This document shows positions 33,574-42,183 of a stretch of 64,000 bases of DNA, piece after piece. The stretch covers positions 1-64,000 of the forward strand of contig CAXMPK010000119.1 in NCBI GenBank assembly GCA_964195405.1, read 5' to 3'. The stretch comes from CAXMPK01 sp964195405 (GTDB lineage Bacteria; Actinomycetota; Acidimicrobiia; Spongiisociales; ZC4RG35). The notes below the pieces were generated by a model. It saw nothing but the letters and a program-made list of their open reading frames with translations. It had not been told where the DNA came from and ran no database searches. Made by a program: the position numbers and the translations under genes. Every line of letters starts with the position of its first letter. The first letter of the stretch is position 1.

Positions 33574-34792
33574 CGCGTTGGGCGAGATTCTCGACAAAAC
33601 CGATATCGTCGTCGCTTCCTGTCGAAACGTCGTGGCCGATAAAGACCTCGAGAGTTTCGCTCGGGCTGCACGAAACGTCAGAGCTCGGCTGAGTTTCCCC
33701 CCAGATCTGGTGGTGGCGGTCCTGGCCGGTGGGACCGGATCGGGCAAGTCCAGCATTTTCAACGTGATTGCAGGCGAGGAAGTATCAGACGTCGGGGGTG
33801 TCCGCCCCACAACCAGCACACCGCTGGCGATTGTTGCGCTCGATCGAGTTGGCGTCATGGATGGATTTCTCCGAGAGCTTGATATCGAGGTGCGTCCAGT
33901 GGCCGGCGTCCCGACGTGGTTGGTCTTGATCGATCTACCCGATATCGACAGCGTCGAGATGGATCATCGGCTTCAGGTCGAGGCGTTACTCCCGCGGGTC
34001 GACGTCATTGTCTGGGTCTCAGATCCTGAGAAGTACCGAGATGCCGTGTTTCATGACCGGTTTGTCAAGCCGCTCGCCGCTTACGCCTCCCGGATGCAGT
34101 TCGTTCTCAACCAAGCAGATCGGATTCCATACGGCTCCGTCGATGAAGTCCTCGCAGATTTCACCAGAGCACTCCGTGAGGACGGAATAGATGAGCCGCA
34201 CCCCATCGCGACTGTTGCTGATCCGCCGTCGGGTCCGCCAGAAGGCATTGAGGTTCTGATTGCTGCGTTGGAAACGATGACCGACGCCCCGCAGGGCGTG
34301 TATTCGAAACTGGTGATCGATCTGGAACGTGCTGTTGCCGTCTTGGACACAGTTGTTGGAGGTGGGGGAGTCAATTTCGCCCATCGCTTCGGTGAAGTGA
34401 TCAGCGACGCCGCGGAGATGGTGGTTGATGATCAGGGCGATGCTGCCGTATCAGCCTTGACTCGTTTCGTTGAGGGTCTGGCGACCGAGGCCGGAGGGCC
34501 GGTCGGTGATGAGATTCGCCTGGTGGCTGTGGCTATTCCCGGTGCGGTGGTGAGCGCCAGCGAATCGTTGACCAAGGCAATGGTCGAGCACCGCAAGGCA
34601 CTTCCAAGGATCAGATGGAGCGAGAAGGGCGACACGATGGAACGGGAGCCCAAACTGGCCATGGCCAGCGAGCAGCTGGTCGAGACGCTGGGGCCGCCAC
34701 TACGCAAGACGCTCTCCCGACGTGCCGATGCCACTGCGGCGCTCGCCGATTTGTCGCTGTCGTTGACGTCTAGAGCCGCGGGTCACCGGTAA
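33566..34792 (+). CDS. YfjP-like GTPase, second of a pair
   Basis: A 408-residue P-loop GTPase. GGTGSGKSS is at residues 55-63, VRPTTSTPLAIVA is the switch I region near 78, DLPDIDSVEMDHR is G3 near 125, WVSDPEKYRDAVFHDR lies near 150, and NQAD is G4 near 182. The DPxKYxDAxxHDR block is typical of the actinobacterial YfjP-like family. ATG 33566 overlaps the upstream gene by 8 bases; a longer start would lie deep inside it. Tandem arrangement with a GTPase of different subfamily suggests a heteromer. The MscS gene follows after 13 bases, hinting at a membrane-stress function. Confidence 0.85.
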   Translation: MRDALGEILDKTDIVVASCRNVVADKDLESFARAARNVRARLSFPPDLVVAVLAGGTGSGKSSIFNVIAGEEVSDVGGVRPTTSTPLAIVALDRVGVMDGFLRELDIEVRPVAGVPTWLVLIDLPDIDSVEMDHRLQVEALLPRVDVIVWVSDPEKYRDAVFHDRFVKPLAAYASRMQFVLNQADRIPYGSVDEVLADFTRALREDGIDEPHPIATVADPPSGPPEGIEVLIAALETMTDAPQGVYSKLVIDLERAVAVLDTVVGGGGVNFAHRFGEVISDAAEMVVDDQGDAAVSALTRFVEGLATEAGGPVGDEIRLVAVAIPGAVVSASESLTKAMVEHRKALPRIRWSEKGDTMEREPKLAMASEQLVETLGPPLRKTLSRRADATAALADLSLSLTSRAAGHR

Positions 34793-34805
34793 TCTCTCGT
34801 CGCTC

Positions 34806-35615
34806 ATGAGTGATGCTCTCGTCGAAAGCCTGATCCGCAGCGTGGTGGTAGTGGCTATCGCCATAATCGCCTACTTTCTATTGGTTCGGGTGGGTAGGCG
34901 TCTGGTCGACAACTACGCCGCCAAATCCGGAAAGGAAACCGGCAAAAGAATCGTCACCCTCTGGCGAGTGATGAGACGGATCGTGCTCGTGATCGTGATC
35001 CTCACGGCCATCCTGGTCCTGTTTGGAGTCTGGGGATTCAGCATTGCGCCGTTCTTGGCGGTGGGTACGGTTTTTGCCGCCGCGGTGGGGTTTGGCGCCC
35101 AGGATCTGGTCAAGGATTTCATCGCTGGCTTCTTCATCTTGGTCGAGGACCAATTTGCTATGGGTGACACCGTCACAATTGCCGGTGTTACCGGAACTGT
35201 CGAGGACATCCAGCTCCGGGTGACGGTGTTACGTGACCTCGAGGGCAATCAGCTGTTTGTCCCCAATGGGCAGGTCGTTGTCACCACCAACTTCACCAGT
35301 GCGTACGCCAAACCGGTGATCGATGTCGGCATCTCATATGAGACGGATGTCGATCGGGCCCTCGCCATTCTCAAGGACGAGCTCGATGCTCTGGCCTCCG
35401 ATCCTGCCTGGACCGGTCGCATCTCTGGCGAGTCGGAGATCATGGGTGTCAACGAACTGGGGGATTCGGCTGTTGTGTTACGAGCCCGTCTTGTCACTGA
35501 CGCCAATGAGCGTTGGACGGTGAGGCGGGAGGCTCTTCGACGGGTCAAGAATCGATTTGATGCTGAGGGCATTTCGATCCCGTTCCCCCAGGTCACGGTG
35601 CATCGGGCCGACTAG
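34806..35615 (+). CDS. Small-conductance mechanosensitive channel (MscS family)
   Basis: A 269-residue channel. Three hydrophobic helices occupy about residues 8-30, 57-82 and 83-110. The third has the small-residue/glycine packing pattern AVGFGAQDLVKDFIAG that lines the pore. The beta domain follows (FAMGDTVTIAGVTGTVEDI) and then the alpha/beta vestibule (VPNGQVVVTTNFTS). It opens under membrane tension to let solutes out on hypo-osmotic shock. It follows the GTPase pair with a short gap and probably shares their transcript. A mannosylglycerate synthase elsewhere in the window would make a solute that such a channel releases. Confidence 0.92.
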   Translation: MSDALVESLIRSVVVVAIAIIAYFLLVRVGRRLVDNYAAKSGKETGKRIVTLWRVMRRIVLVIVILTAILVLFGVWGFSIAPFLAVGTVFAAAVGFGAQDLVKDFIAGFFILVEDQFAMGDTVTIAGVTGTVEDIQLRVTVLRDLEGNQLFVPNGQVVVTTNFTSAYAKPVIDVGISYETDVDRALAILKDELDALASDPAWTGRISGESEIMGVNELGDSAVVLRARLVTDANERWTVRREALRRVKNRFDAEGISIPFPQVTVHRAD

Positions 35616-35625
35616 CGACACACCG

Positions 35626-36543
35626 TTAATTTCCCACAACTCTCAACGATTCGGCGTTCCACTCAACGACGGCCGCGTCGACCATCCCAAGTGATTCTCC
35701 GTCGGCCTGAACCGCGACCGGTGGGTCTGCTTTCAGTTCGAGAATCTTGACAGCCTCCCAAACCTCAACCTCGTTGACCGCCGACAGGGAGCGCTTGGTA
35801 AGGGCGTTGACGGCGATTTGGGGGATACGTCGTCTCCGCAGCCGTTCTAGAACGAGGGCCGTCATTGGGTTGGGCTGCTCAGAGGTGAATGTGATCGGGA
35901 TCTTACCGAAATAGGTGTAGACATCGCGGAACTGGATCAAAGCGGCTGTCCCCACAGCCGATCGGTCTCCTGCGAGTATTTCGAGATGGGGTCGGCGCGA
36001 CGGAAATGTCTTTATACCAACGCCGATGGCAGATCGGGCGTAGTGGATGGAGCCGAAACGGTATTTTCTGTAGGGATCTCGATCGGCCTCGATCACGATC
36101 TCAGCGTCGAGCCCAAATCCGCAGGCAAATATGGCGTGATGAACGCTCTCGGTCGCCCCGCGTGTGAGTGTCATGGCGGCGACACCTATGACCCTGGGTG
36201 GCGATGGTGTACCGATTATCCGGGCCGCCTTCGACGCCCGTCCAGGCAGGCCTAGGAGTCTGGCGATGACATTGGTGGTTCCCACCGGAATGATCCCGAG
36301 TGTCGATTCCGATCCAATCAGCGCTTGGGCTACGTGATGGACCATTCCATCACCACCCATTGCCACGACGATGGACACTTCGTCTTTGACCGCGGCGCGA
36401 GCGGTTTCGGTTGCTTCAGAAGCAGATCCCGGCCAAATGGCGTCAACCTCATGTGTTTTGGACAACGTCGACATAACGTCGCGGTGGGAGCCGCCCGTGA
36501 ACTGTGACGCCACCGGGTTGGCGATGACTACAAGTCGATCCAT
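35626..36543 (-). CDS. Diacylglycerol/lipid kinase family protein (DAGK catalytic domain)
   Basis: A 305-residue ATP-dependent kinase of the DAGK/YegS fold. Motifs: VVIANPVAS at the N-terminus, the nucleotide loop VAMGGDGMVHHVA near 66, GIIPVGTTNVIARLLGLP near 90 and VQADGESLG near 283. Members phosphorylate diacylglycerol, sphingosine-like or other lipids. I start at ATG 36543, where homology begins; a longer in-frame reading upstream covers the start of the divergent gene. It converges on the MscS gene. Substrate unknown. Confidence 0.9.
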   Translation of the reverse strand: MDRLVVIANPVASQFTGGSHRDVMSTLSKTHEVDAIWPGSASEATETARAAVKDEVSIVVAMGGDGMVHHVAQALIGSESTLGIIPVGTTNVIARLLGLPGRASKAARIIGTPSPPRVIGVAAMTLTRGATESVHHAIFACGFGLDAEIVIEADRDPYRKYRFGSIHYARSAIGVGIKTFPSRRPHLEILAGDRSAVGTAALIQFRDVYTYFGKIPITFTSEQPNPMTALVLERLRRRRIPQIAVNALTKRSLSAVNEVEVWEAVKILELKADPPVAVQADGESLGMVDAAVVEWNAESLRVVGN

Positions 36544-36579
36544 TGGCCCGGCAGAGTACAGCGGTAGCCTTCCTGCCCG

Positions 36580-37596
36580 ATGAGTGTCATTCCTGACGAC
36601 CACGAAGACATCCCTGCCAGCGATACCGCAGTCGAAGCGGGCGAAGGCGAGCCCCTCTTTTCCCTGGTTGCCGGTGAGGGCAACGGTTTCCTGCTCGGTG
36701 TTGCCGCCGGTGATGCGGCCGGTGGCGCATTCGAACTGGGCTATTCGGCAGTGACCGAACAGGTCACCGTCCTCTCGTACCAGCTGATCGATCATCGTCA
36801 TCTCGACCCGACAATCGTTGTCCGAAGGATCAGAGAACTTGACGGCTCGGAGGACGAAGGCAACGTTTACAGGTCAGAAACTCCGCACTTTCGGAGTTGG
36901 CTTGATCGAGCTGCCGCTGGCTCGGCTGTGCCGGAGGAGGAGTCCTCTTCGGACGGCATCGCCCGCTCTGTCGCGCTGGGCGTGGCTTTTCGCAATGATC
37001 CCAGAGCCCTCGTCGATCAGGCTGTGAGCCTCGGGCGTCTCTTCCATCGTGATGCGGGCAGTGTGGCCGCTGGCGTCATTTCGGCAGCAGCCGTTGCCGC
37101 GTCGTGTTTTGGGCAAACCGGCCGTGACCTGGTGATAGGTGTGGCTGAGGCCGTCGTTCCCGCGATTCCCGAGATCGTTGTTGAGATGACAGGCGCCGAA
37201 CGGCTCAACAATCTCGAGAAAGAGTTCTCGGACTTGGAAGACTCAGTGGGAGTGAGAACAAGTCAGCAGGCGATGGCGTTGATGGGCGATGGAACCGGTG
37301 ATCCGGTACAGCAGGCCATGGCCGGAGTGCTTCTCGCCGCGCCCATGGATGAGGTGTACCACAGTCCCGTTGAGCAGGCAGCCCTAATCGGCGGCAGTGT
37401 TCTAGGTGCGGCCGTCGGGGCCATTGTTGGCGCCCGGATCGGTATTCGCGCCTGGCCTTGGGCTTTCCCCAACGACACTTGGTTTGCCGAGATAGGTCGC
37501 CGGCTGGTCAGTGGCCCAAACGAGACCCGTGATCTTCCGATTCCGTATGCGGTGGAGCAGCACCTCATGTCGGGATCTCGTCCGGGCTTTCACTGA
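36580..37596 (+). CDS. ADP-ribosylglycohydrolase-fold protein with lost metal motifs
   Basis: A 338-residue protein with the general plan of DraG/ARH hydrolases. The first helix is GFLLGVAAGDAAGGAFE (near 36-52). The middle section SDGIARSVALGVAFRNDPRAL and LFHRDAGSVAAG matches the family, and the last core helix is LIGGSVLGAAVGAIVG (near 275). The two metal-binding motifs are changed: the usual TDDT is TEQV at 59-62, and the usual GGDTDT before the last helix is absent (SPVEQAA). It may be a pseudoenzyme or bind a different ligand. It is divergent from the lipid kinase gene and overlaps the end of the MFS gene by 32 bases. Confidence 0.72.
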   Translation: MSVIPDDHEDIPASDTAVEAGEGEPLFSLVAGEGNGFLLGVAAGDAAGGAFELGYSAVTEQVTVLSYQLIDHRHLDPTIVVRRIRELDGSEDEGNVYRSETPHFRSWLDRAAAGSAVPEEESSSDGIARSVALGVAFRNDPRALVDQAVSLGRLFHRDAGSVAAGVISAAAVAASCFGQTGRDLVIGVAEAVVPAIPEIVVEMTGAERLNNLEKEFSDLEDSVGVRTSQQAMALMGDGTGDPVQQAMAGVLLAAPMDEVYHSPVEQAALIGGSVLGAAVGAIVGARIGIRAWPWAFPNDTWFAEIGRRLVSGPNETRDLPIPYAVEQHLMSGSRPGFH

Positions 37597-38845
37597 GAAC
37601 CAGCAACTCGTCTGCACCCCACTTTCTCTCGGTGTCGTCGACCTTGCGAAGGATCCACCAGCCAGCGGCAACGAACATTGCCAGGGCGGCCATCGCTGCA
37701 TTGCGGCCTATGCCGAAGCCGTCGACGATGATTGCCCAAACCAGCGGGCCGCCGATCGTGGCGAATCGCCCCACGGTCGCATACAGACCGTAGAATTCGC
37801 CGAGGTGCCGGGGAGGCGAGACTCTTGTCATGACAACCCGGTCCGCCGACCAGGTGGCGCCGAGTGCGATTCCGCCGAGCGGGCCGATGACCCAAGCGAG
37901 GTTCGTTTGACCGGTCACCGAGGCGGCTATGCCCGATACCAGAGCCACGACCCACAGCACCAGAACGAAGCGAAGCACCCTGATGGGACCGAGTCTGTTG
38001 ACAAACCAACCGGCGCCCAAGCCACCGAAGACGGCGGCGGTGATCGCTACAGCCATCAACGCCGTGAAGAACTCGCGATCCAGCCCGAGTTCATCGATCA
38101 CGAAGATTGCAAGGAATCCCGAGATGAGAGTGTTGATGGCATCGGTGTAGAGGAATCGACCGACAAGGAACCTGACGACACCGTCATATTGGGCTGCTTT
38201 GCGCCATGCGGCCACGAGACGACCGCCGATCGTGCTCAGAGCGGGGAGCGGAGCGTCCGAAGAGCCGGGAGGTTCCCTGATGAAGAAAAACGCCGGTAGG
38301 GAGAACAAGAGGAAGGCTGCCGCCAGAATCCGAAATGTGGCGGCATGTGTCCAACCAAGGACCTCGAGAGCGATCGTCCCTATTGCCAGACCTATAAACG
38401 ATCCGAGGTAGCCGATGCCAACACCCAGGCCGGAGATCCAGCCCCGGTTCTCGGGTGTGCTCACGTCTACCAACAATGCGTCGTAAACGACTGATCCGGT
38501 GTTCACCGATACCACTGCGACCCAGAGCATCACGAGTGTCATTGCCACCGGGCCCGCTGCGAGGAGTGCGGTTGCAGCCACTGCGATCACAGTGGTGACC
38601 GCCAGAGTCGGGACTCGAGTGCCCCGCACATCGCTCCGAGCGCCTGCCCACGGGGCGAGGAAGATCACGACCACCGCTGCAGCAATCTGCACCCCGGCCA
38701 ACGCGCTGTCGGGTAGCCCCTCGTTTATCAGCCAATCGGAGAAGTAGAAGCCAACGACTCCCAGGGCGAAGATCGTGTTGGCCAGGTCGTAGATGACCCA
38801 AGAAGCCACCGACAGGCGCCCCGGCATGGGTGCGGCCCGGCTCAT
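37565..38845 (-). CDS. MFS transporter, UMF1/Atg22-like (copy 1)
   Basis: A 426-residue permease with 12 predicted membrane helices. The N-terminal SWVIYDLANTIFALGVVGFYF (partial: YDLANTIFA) and GARSDVRGTR loop mark the UMF1 family, related to yeast Atg22. The family is linked to efflux of amino acids or other small solutes, poorly characterised in bacteria. ATG 38845 is preceded by a GTG codon. It lies 9 bases after the zinc-type dehydrogenase gene on the same strand and is probably co-transcribed. A second, more typical UMF1 paralog is at 42.5 kb. Confidence 0.85.
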   Translation of the reverse strand: MSRAAPMPGRLSVASWVIYDLANTIFALGVVGFYFSDWLINEGLPDSALAGVQIAAAVVVIFLAPWAGARSDVRGTRVPTLAVTTVIAVAATALLAAGPVAMTLVMLWVAVVSVNTGSVVYDALLVDVSTPENRGWISGLGVGIGYLGSFIGLAIGTIALEVLGWTHAATFRILAAAFLLFSLPAFFFIREPPGSSDAPLPALSTIGGRLVAAWRKAAQYDGVVRFLVGRFLYTDAINTLISGFLAIFVIDELGLDREFFTALMAVAITAAVFGGLGAGWFVNRLGPIRVLRFVLVLWVVALVSGIAASVTGQTNLAWVIGPLGGIALGATWSADRVVMTRVSPPRHLGEFYGLYATVGRFATIGGPLVWAIIVDGFGIGRNAAMAALAMFVAAGWWILRKVDDTERKWGADELLVLSESPDEIPT

Positions 38846-38854
38846 CACCCTGAT

Positions 38855-39931
38855 TCAGAACGTGACGGCGACGGAGATCAGTTCCTCACGTCCCAACAGC
38901 CCGGCGGCGGCCTGGAGGGCCCGCGGCGACTCCGAGAGAGGGAATTGGTGTGACACCAGGTCATCGATGCGGGGATCGGTTGCGACCTGATTGGTCGCCC
39001 ACTGGTATCCGATGCTGGTGGCTCCCATTGCTCCCTTGATCGTCAACTGCTTGGCCACGATCACGTCGGAGAGAAAATGGAAGGCACGGTCGCCTTTGGT
39101 GGAGGCGAGCACTACCCGACCGCCGCTACGCACCAAGTCAAGTGCGGTGAAGACCGCCTCGGGGTCATCGGAAGTGACATCGACAACCACATCTGGCCGC
39201 CGTCCCAATGCGCTGGCGATTTCGCCGGCCACATCACCTTGTTCGGCGTTGATGGTCATGTCTGCCCCGAGTGTCTTCGCCAGTTCGAGTCGGTCACGAT
39301 CGTGGGAGAGGCCAGTGATACCGACCCATCCGGCTCCGGCAGCCTTGGCCGCGATAAGACAGGCCAAACCACGCGGGCCAGGACCCAGAATCAGCACGCT
39401 TTCGCCCGCCTGCAGTGCCGGCAATTCGACAGCCCAGCTGTGGCCCGACGCCAGCGGGTGAACGTACGTAGCCACCTCAGCGGGGACATCGTCGGTCAGT
39501 TCGTGAAGATGGGAGTTGGGATCGAGGTACATCATCTCTGCCAACCCGCCCCACAGCCCGGGTGGCTCGATCGAGGGGATCAAACCGTAGGAGTTCGTCG
39601 GTTTGCGACTCACGCATGTGGCGAGGTTTTGAGCACAACGTCGGCAGCGGCCACAGCGAATACGAGGCTCGACTATTACCCTTGTTCCAACGGCGTAGGG
39701 GACGTTGGGCCCCTGGATTGCAATTCTTCCGACGACTTCGTTGCCTGGCACCAAGGGGTAGACGATGTCGCGGGCTTCACCCTTCCAAACCTGGACGTCA
39801 GAGCCAGAAATGCCGGTGGCTTCAACGGCCAGCCAACCGCCGTCCTCGTCGTCGTGAGCCGCTATTTGTGTGTCAGAGAAATGACGTGGCTCGATCAGCA
39901 TCATCGCTCGAGCAGTAGTCCCCGAATCCAT
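38855..39931 (-). CDS. Medium-chain dehydrogenase lacking catalytic zinc ligands
   Basis: A 358-residue MDR protein. The Rossmann motif is GPGPRGLACLIAAKAAGAG near residue 180. The structural zinc loop is complete, with Cys93, 96, 99 and 106. The catalytic zinc ligands are not: the usual GICGTD reads GISGSD (Ser42), and the usual GHE reads GNE (Asn64). The enzyme may bind zinc differently, be a zinc-free reductase, or be inactive. Genes on both sides run the same way: MFS transporter downstream and aspartate aminotransferase upstream. Substrate unknown. Confidence 0.85.
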   Translation of the reverse strand: MDSGTTARAMMLIEPRHFSDTQIAAHDDEDGGWLAVEATGISGSDVQVWKGEARDIVYPLVPGNEVVGRIAIQGPNVPYAVGTRVIVEPRIRCGRCRRCAQNLATCVSRKPTNSYGLIPSIEPPGLWGGLAEMMYLDPNSHLHELTDDVPAEVATYVHPLASGHSWAVELPALQAGESVLILGPGPRGLACLIAAKAAGAGWVGITGLSHDRDRLELAKTLGADMTINAEQGDVAGEIASALGRRPDVVVDVTSDDPEAVFTALDLVRSGGRVVLASTKGDRAFHFLSDVIVAKQLTIKGAMGATSIGYQWATNQVATDPRIDDLVSHQFPLSESPRALQAAAGLLGREELISVAVTF

Positions 39932-39967
39932 TGCAGGCGAGTGTAAACCCGCCTCAGGGGGCTCCAG

Positions 39968-41143
39968 TCACCTCTCAATCAGATCGGCGATTGCGGCGAC
40001 GCCACGCCGGATCTCTTCCTCACCGACGGCATAAGAAAGACGGAGATAGCCGGGTGCCCCGAATGACTCGCCGGGGACCAAAGCGACGCTTGCCTGGTCG
40101 ATGATTGCTTCGGCGAGGTCCGCCGAAGTTGGATATTGCTCACCCAGCGCTTCGCTCACGTTGGGGAAGACATAAAAGGCGCCTTGGGGCTCCACACAAT
40201 GGAAGCCGGAGACTTCGGAGACCAGCGAATACATCAGGTCCCGTCGCTTGGCGAAAGCGTCGCGCATCACATCGACGGTGTCCTGAGGGCCAGTGAGCGC
40301 GGCCAGTGCGGCATGTTGAGACACATTGGAGACGTTGGAGGTAGCGTGTGACTGGAGCCGTGCCGCCGCGGCCATCACATCGATTGGGCCGATCATCCAC
40401 CCGACCCGCCAGCCGGTCATCGCGAAACTCTTTGCCACACCGTTGATAATGATCCAATTCTCAAAGCGGGGGGTGACGGCCACGATGGAGGGAGCGACGC
40501 CACCCTCGTAGTAGAGACGTTGGTAGATCTCGTCGGTGATGACCCAGACATCGTGCTGGGCCGCCCATTGACCGATGGCCTTTGCCTCGTCGGCGGTGTA
40601 GACCGAACCGGTTGGGTTGGATGGCGAGACGAACACCAGGGCCTGGGTGCGCTCGGTCAGGGCAGCATCCAGGTCTTCAACCGTCACTTTGAAGCCAGAT
40701 TCCGGGCCGGTCTCCACAGGAATTGGGACACCTCCGGCCAGCTCTATACCCGCCGGGTAGGTCACCCAGTAAGGAGCGGGGAGGAGCACCTCGTCGCCGG
40801 GATCGATGAGGGCTGCGAAGGTTTGAAACACTGCCTGCTTTGCGCCGTTTGTCACCACGACTTCAGACGAGTCGACTTCGACGCCCGAGTTGATGGCGGT
40901 GTATTCGGCCACCGCTTCTCGCAAGGGCGGTAACCCCTGGTTGGCCGTGTACTTGTGGTTGGCGGGGTCGTGGGCAGCCCGGGCCGCCGCAGCCACGATG
41001 TGCTCCGGGGTGGGGAAGTCGGGCTCGCCGGCCGCGAAAGAGATGACCTCGCGACCCTCGGCGCGCAATTCACGGGCACGGCTGCTGATGGCCATCGTCG
41101 CCGAGGCTGGGATCGCGGCGAGACGACGGGAGACTCTCTTCAT
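39968..41143 (-). CDS. aspB: Aspartate aminotransferase (class I, PLP)
   Basis: A 391-residue class I aminotransferase of the AspB/prephenate-type subgroup (I-gamma). The PLP lysine is in GVAKSFAMTGWRVGW near residue 235. NPTGSVYTADE near 175 and TDEIYQRLYYEG near 203 carry cofactor contacts, and the final arginine is in GYLRLSYAVGEEEI. The N-terminus KRVSRRLAAIPASATMAI supports ATG 41143; another ATG lies three codons upstream. It converts aspartate and 2-oxoglutarate to oxaloacetate and glutamate, possibly also aromatic keto acids. Confidence 0.93.
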   Translation of the reverse strand: MKRVSRRLAAIPASATMAISSRARELRAEGREVISFAAGEPDFPTPEHIVAAAARAAHDPANHKYTANQGLPPLREAVAEYTAINSGVEVDSSEVVVTNGAKQAVFQTFAALIDPGDEVLLPAPYWVTYPAGIELAGGVPIPVETGPESGFKVTVEDLDAALTERTQALVFVSPSNPTGSVYTADEAKAIGQWAAQHDVWVITDEIYQRLYYEGGVAPSIVAVTPRFENWIIINGVAKSFAMTGWRVGWMIGPIDVMAAAARLQSHATSNVSNVSQHAALAALTGPQDTVDVMRDAFAKRRDLMYSLVSEVSGFHCVEPQGAFYVFPNVSEALGEQYPTSADLAEAIIDQASVALVPGESFGAPGYLRLSYAVGEEEIRRGVAAIADLIER

Positions 41144-41188
41144 AGACGGCATCGTACGACTTGACTAGCGGGTAAGAAGATTGGCCTC

Positions 41189-41398
41189 TTAGGAGAAACT
41201 CCACATGATCAACCCGATCACAAGCGTCAAGACGATGGTCCCAACGACGATCAGCACAACACCTGACGACTTCAGTTCCGGTGGCGCCTTTCTCGGGGCG
41301 CCTGACCAATCGTCGCCGTTCCAGTAGCGCTGCATCCCTTTTCTGCCGTCGGGATGGTCATACCAACCAGGTTCTGAGGGTGTTTCCGAGTGCGTCAT
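41189..41398 (-). CDS. DUF2510 small membrane protein
   Basis: A 69-residue protein. The N-terminal half carries the DUF2510 pattern G-W-Y-x-x-P-x-G-x-x-x-x-R-Y-W-x-G-x-x-W (GWYDHPDGRKGMQRYWNGDDW). The C-terminal half is one membrane helix (about residues 44-67). DUF2510 is an actinobacterial module usually attached to membrane proteins and likely faces the cytoplasm here. It lies 12 bases after the nuclease-LTD gene and before the aminotransferase. Function unknown. Confidence 0.85.
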   Translation of the reverse strand: MTHSETPSEPGWYDHPDGRKGMQRYWNGDDWSGAPRKAPPELKSSGVVLIVVGTIVLTLVIGLIMWSFS

Positions 41399-41410
41399 GT
41401 TTCGTCGATG

Positions 41411-42178
41411 TTACGCACAACTATGGAGCGGTCGGTAACGCCAACGGTCGACGACACGCCCGTCACGGTCGAGGAGCAATGCCATGTCACCGTCGTTGTT
41501 CCAGACCGGCGATCCTCCCGGATCCCAGGCGAGGTCGGCACTGCTTATGGTCATGTGGGCTCCCGGTTGAAGAGCCGACCCGTTAGGGAACCGGTAGCGA
41601 TGTCGTGACGACTCGTCCCGCACCGTCCATCCCGAGAGGTCAACTTCGGCAGACTCGTTATTGATGATCACAATGGTCTCCTTTGAGGGATCCAGAGCGA
41701 TGATCATGATCTGGGGGATCGGTCCTGACCCACAAGCGTCGCCGGACCAGAGACCGATGTCGTTTTCGAAGGCTCCCTCTTCTTCAACCAGGTACCCGCT
41801 CCCCGAGTCGGGCGTGGTGGCGAGGGCCAGGCCCATCTCGACCAGCTCGACATTGACATTCCGGTCGTCGTCCCAGACATGGGCCAGAGTTCGGCCGAAC
41901 TGATCCAGAGTGGCGCCGATATCAAGTCTGACATTGCGGCCTTTCAAGGTGTCGATCAGATGGTCAAGCGACTCCTTGTAGAAACACTCGTCATTCTCGG
42001 GAGCGTTGATGTCGAGAAGCCGGACATCGATGTTTCCCTGATCTAGGTCAACAGCGATGGTGTCACCGTCATAAATCCAGGTCACGACACCCAATGAGCC
42101 TTTGGGGGTTGTCTGTCCGGGGGTGGCCGTTGGCGTGCACGCTGTCGTCAGGAGCATGACGACAGCGACCACGCGCAA
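41411..42178 (-). CDS. Secreted thermonuclease-lamin tail domain lipoprotein
   Basis: A 255-residue exported protein. The N-terminus is a short hydrophobic signal ending in LLTTAC, a lipobox-like site with Cys14. A staphylococcal-nuclease domain follows (about 28-150); its catalytic residues are visible as Arg in DVRLLDINAPE, Glu in APE and Arg in DQFGRTLAHVW. The C-terminal 95 residues match the lamin-tail domain (IVIINNESAEVDLSGWTV, and NNDGDMALLLDRDG). Such LTD fusions are found in bacterial extracellular nucleases. A role in using extracellular DNA for phosphate or nucleosides is likely. TTG start. Confidence 0.85.
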   Translation of the reverse strand: MRVVAVVMLLTTACTPTATPGQTTPKGSLGVVTWIYDGDTIAVDLDQGNIDVRLLDINAPENDECFYKESLDHLIDTLKGRNVRLDIGATLDQFGRTLAHVWDDDRNVNVELVEMGLALATTPDSGSGYLVEEEGAFENDIGLWSGDACGSGPIPQIMIIALDPSKETIVIINNESAEVDLSGWTVRDESSRHRYRFPNGSALQPGAHMTISSADLAWDPGGSPVWNNDGDMALLLDRDGRVVDRWRYRPLHSCA

Positions 42179-42183
42179 TGTTT

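Noticed and set aside
37511..38299. 262-codon plus-strand frame opposite the UMF1 transporter gene
   Set aside because: Composition is hydrophilic and repetitive as expected for the reverse of a hydrophobic membrane protein gene.
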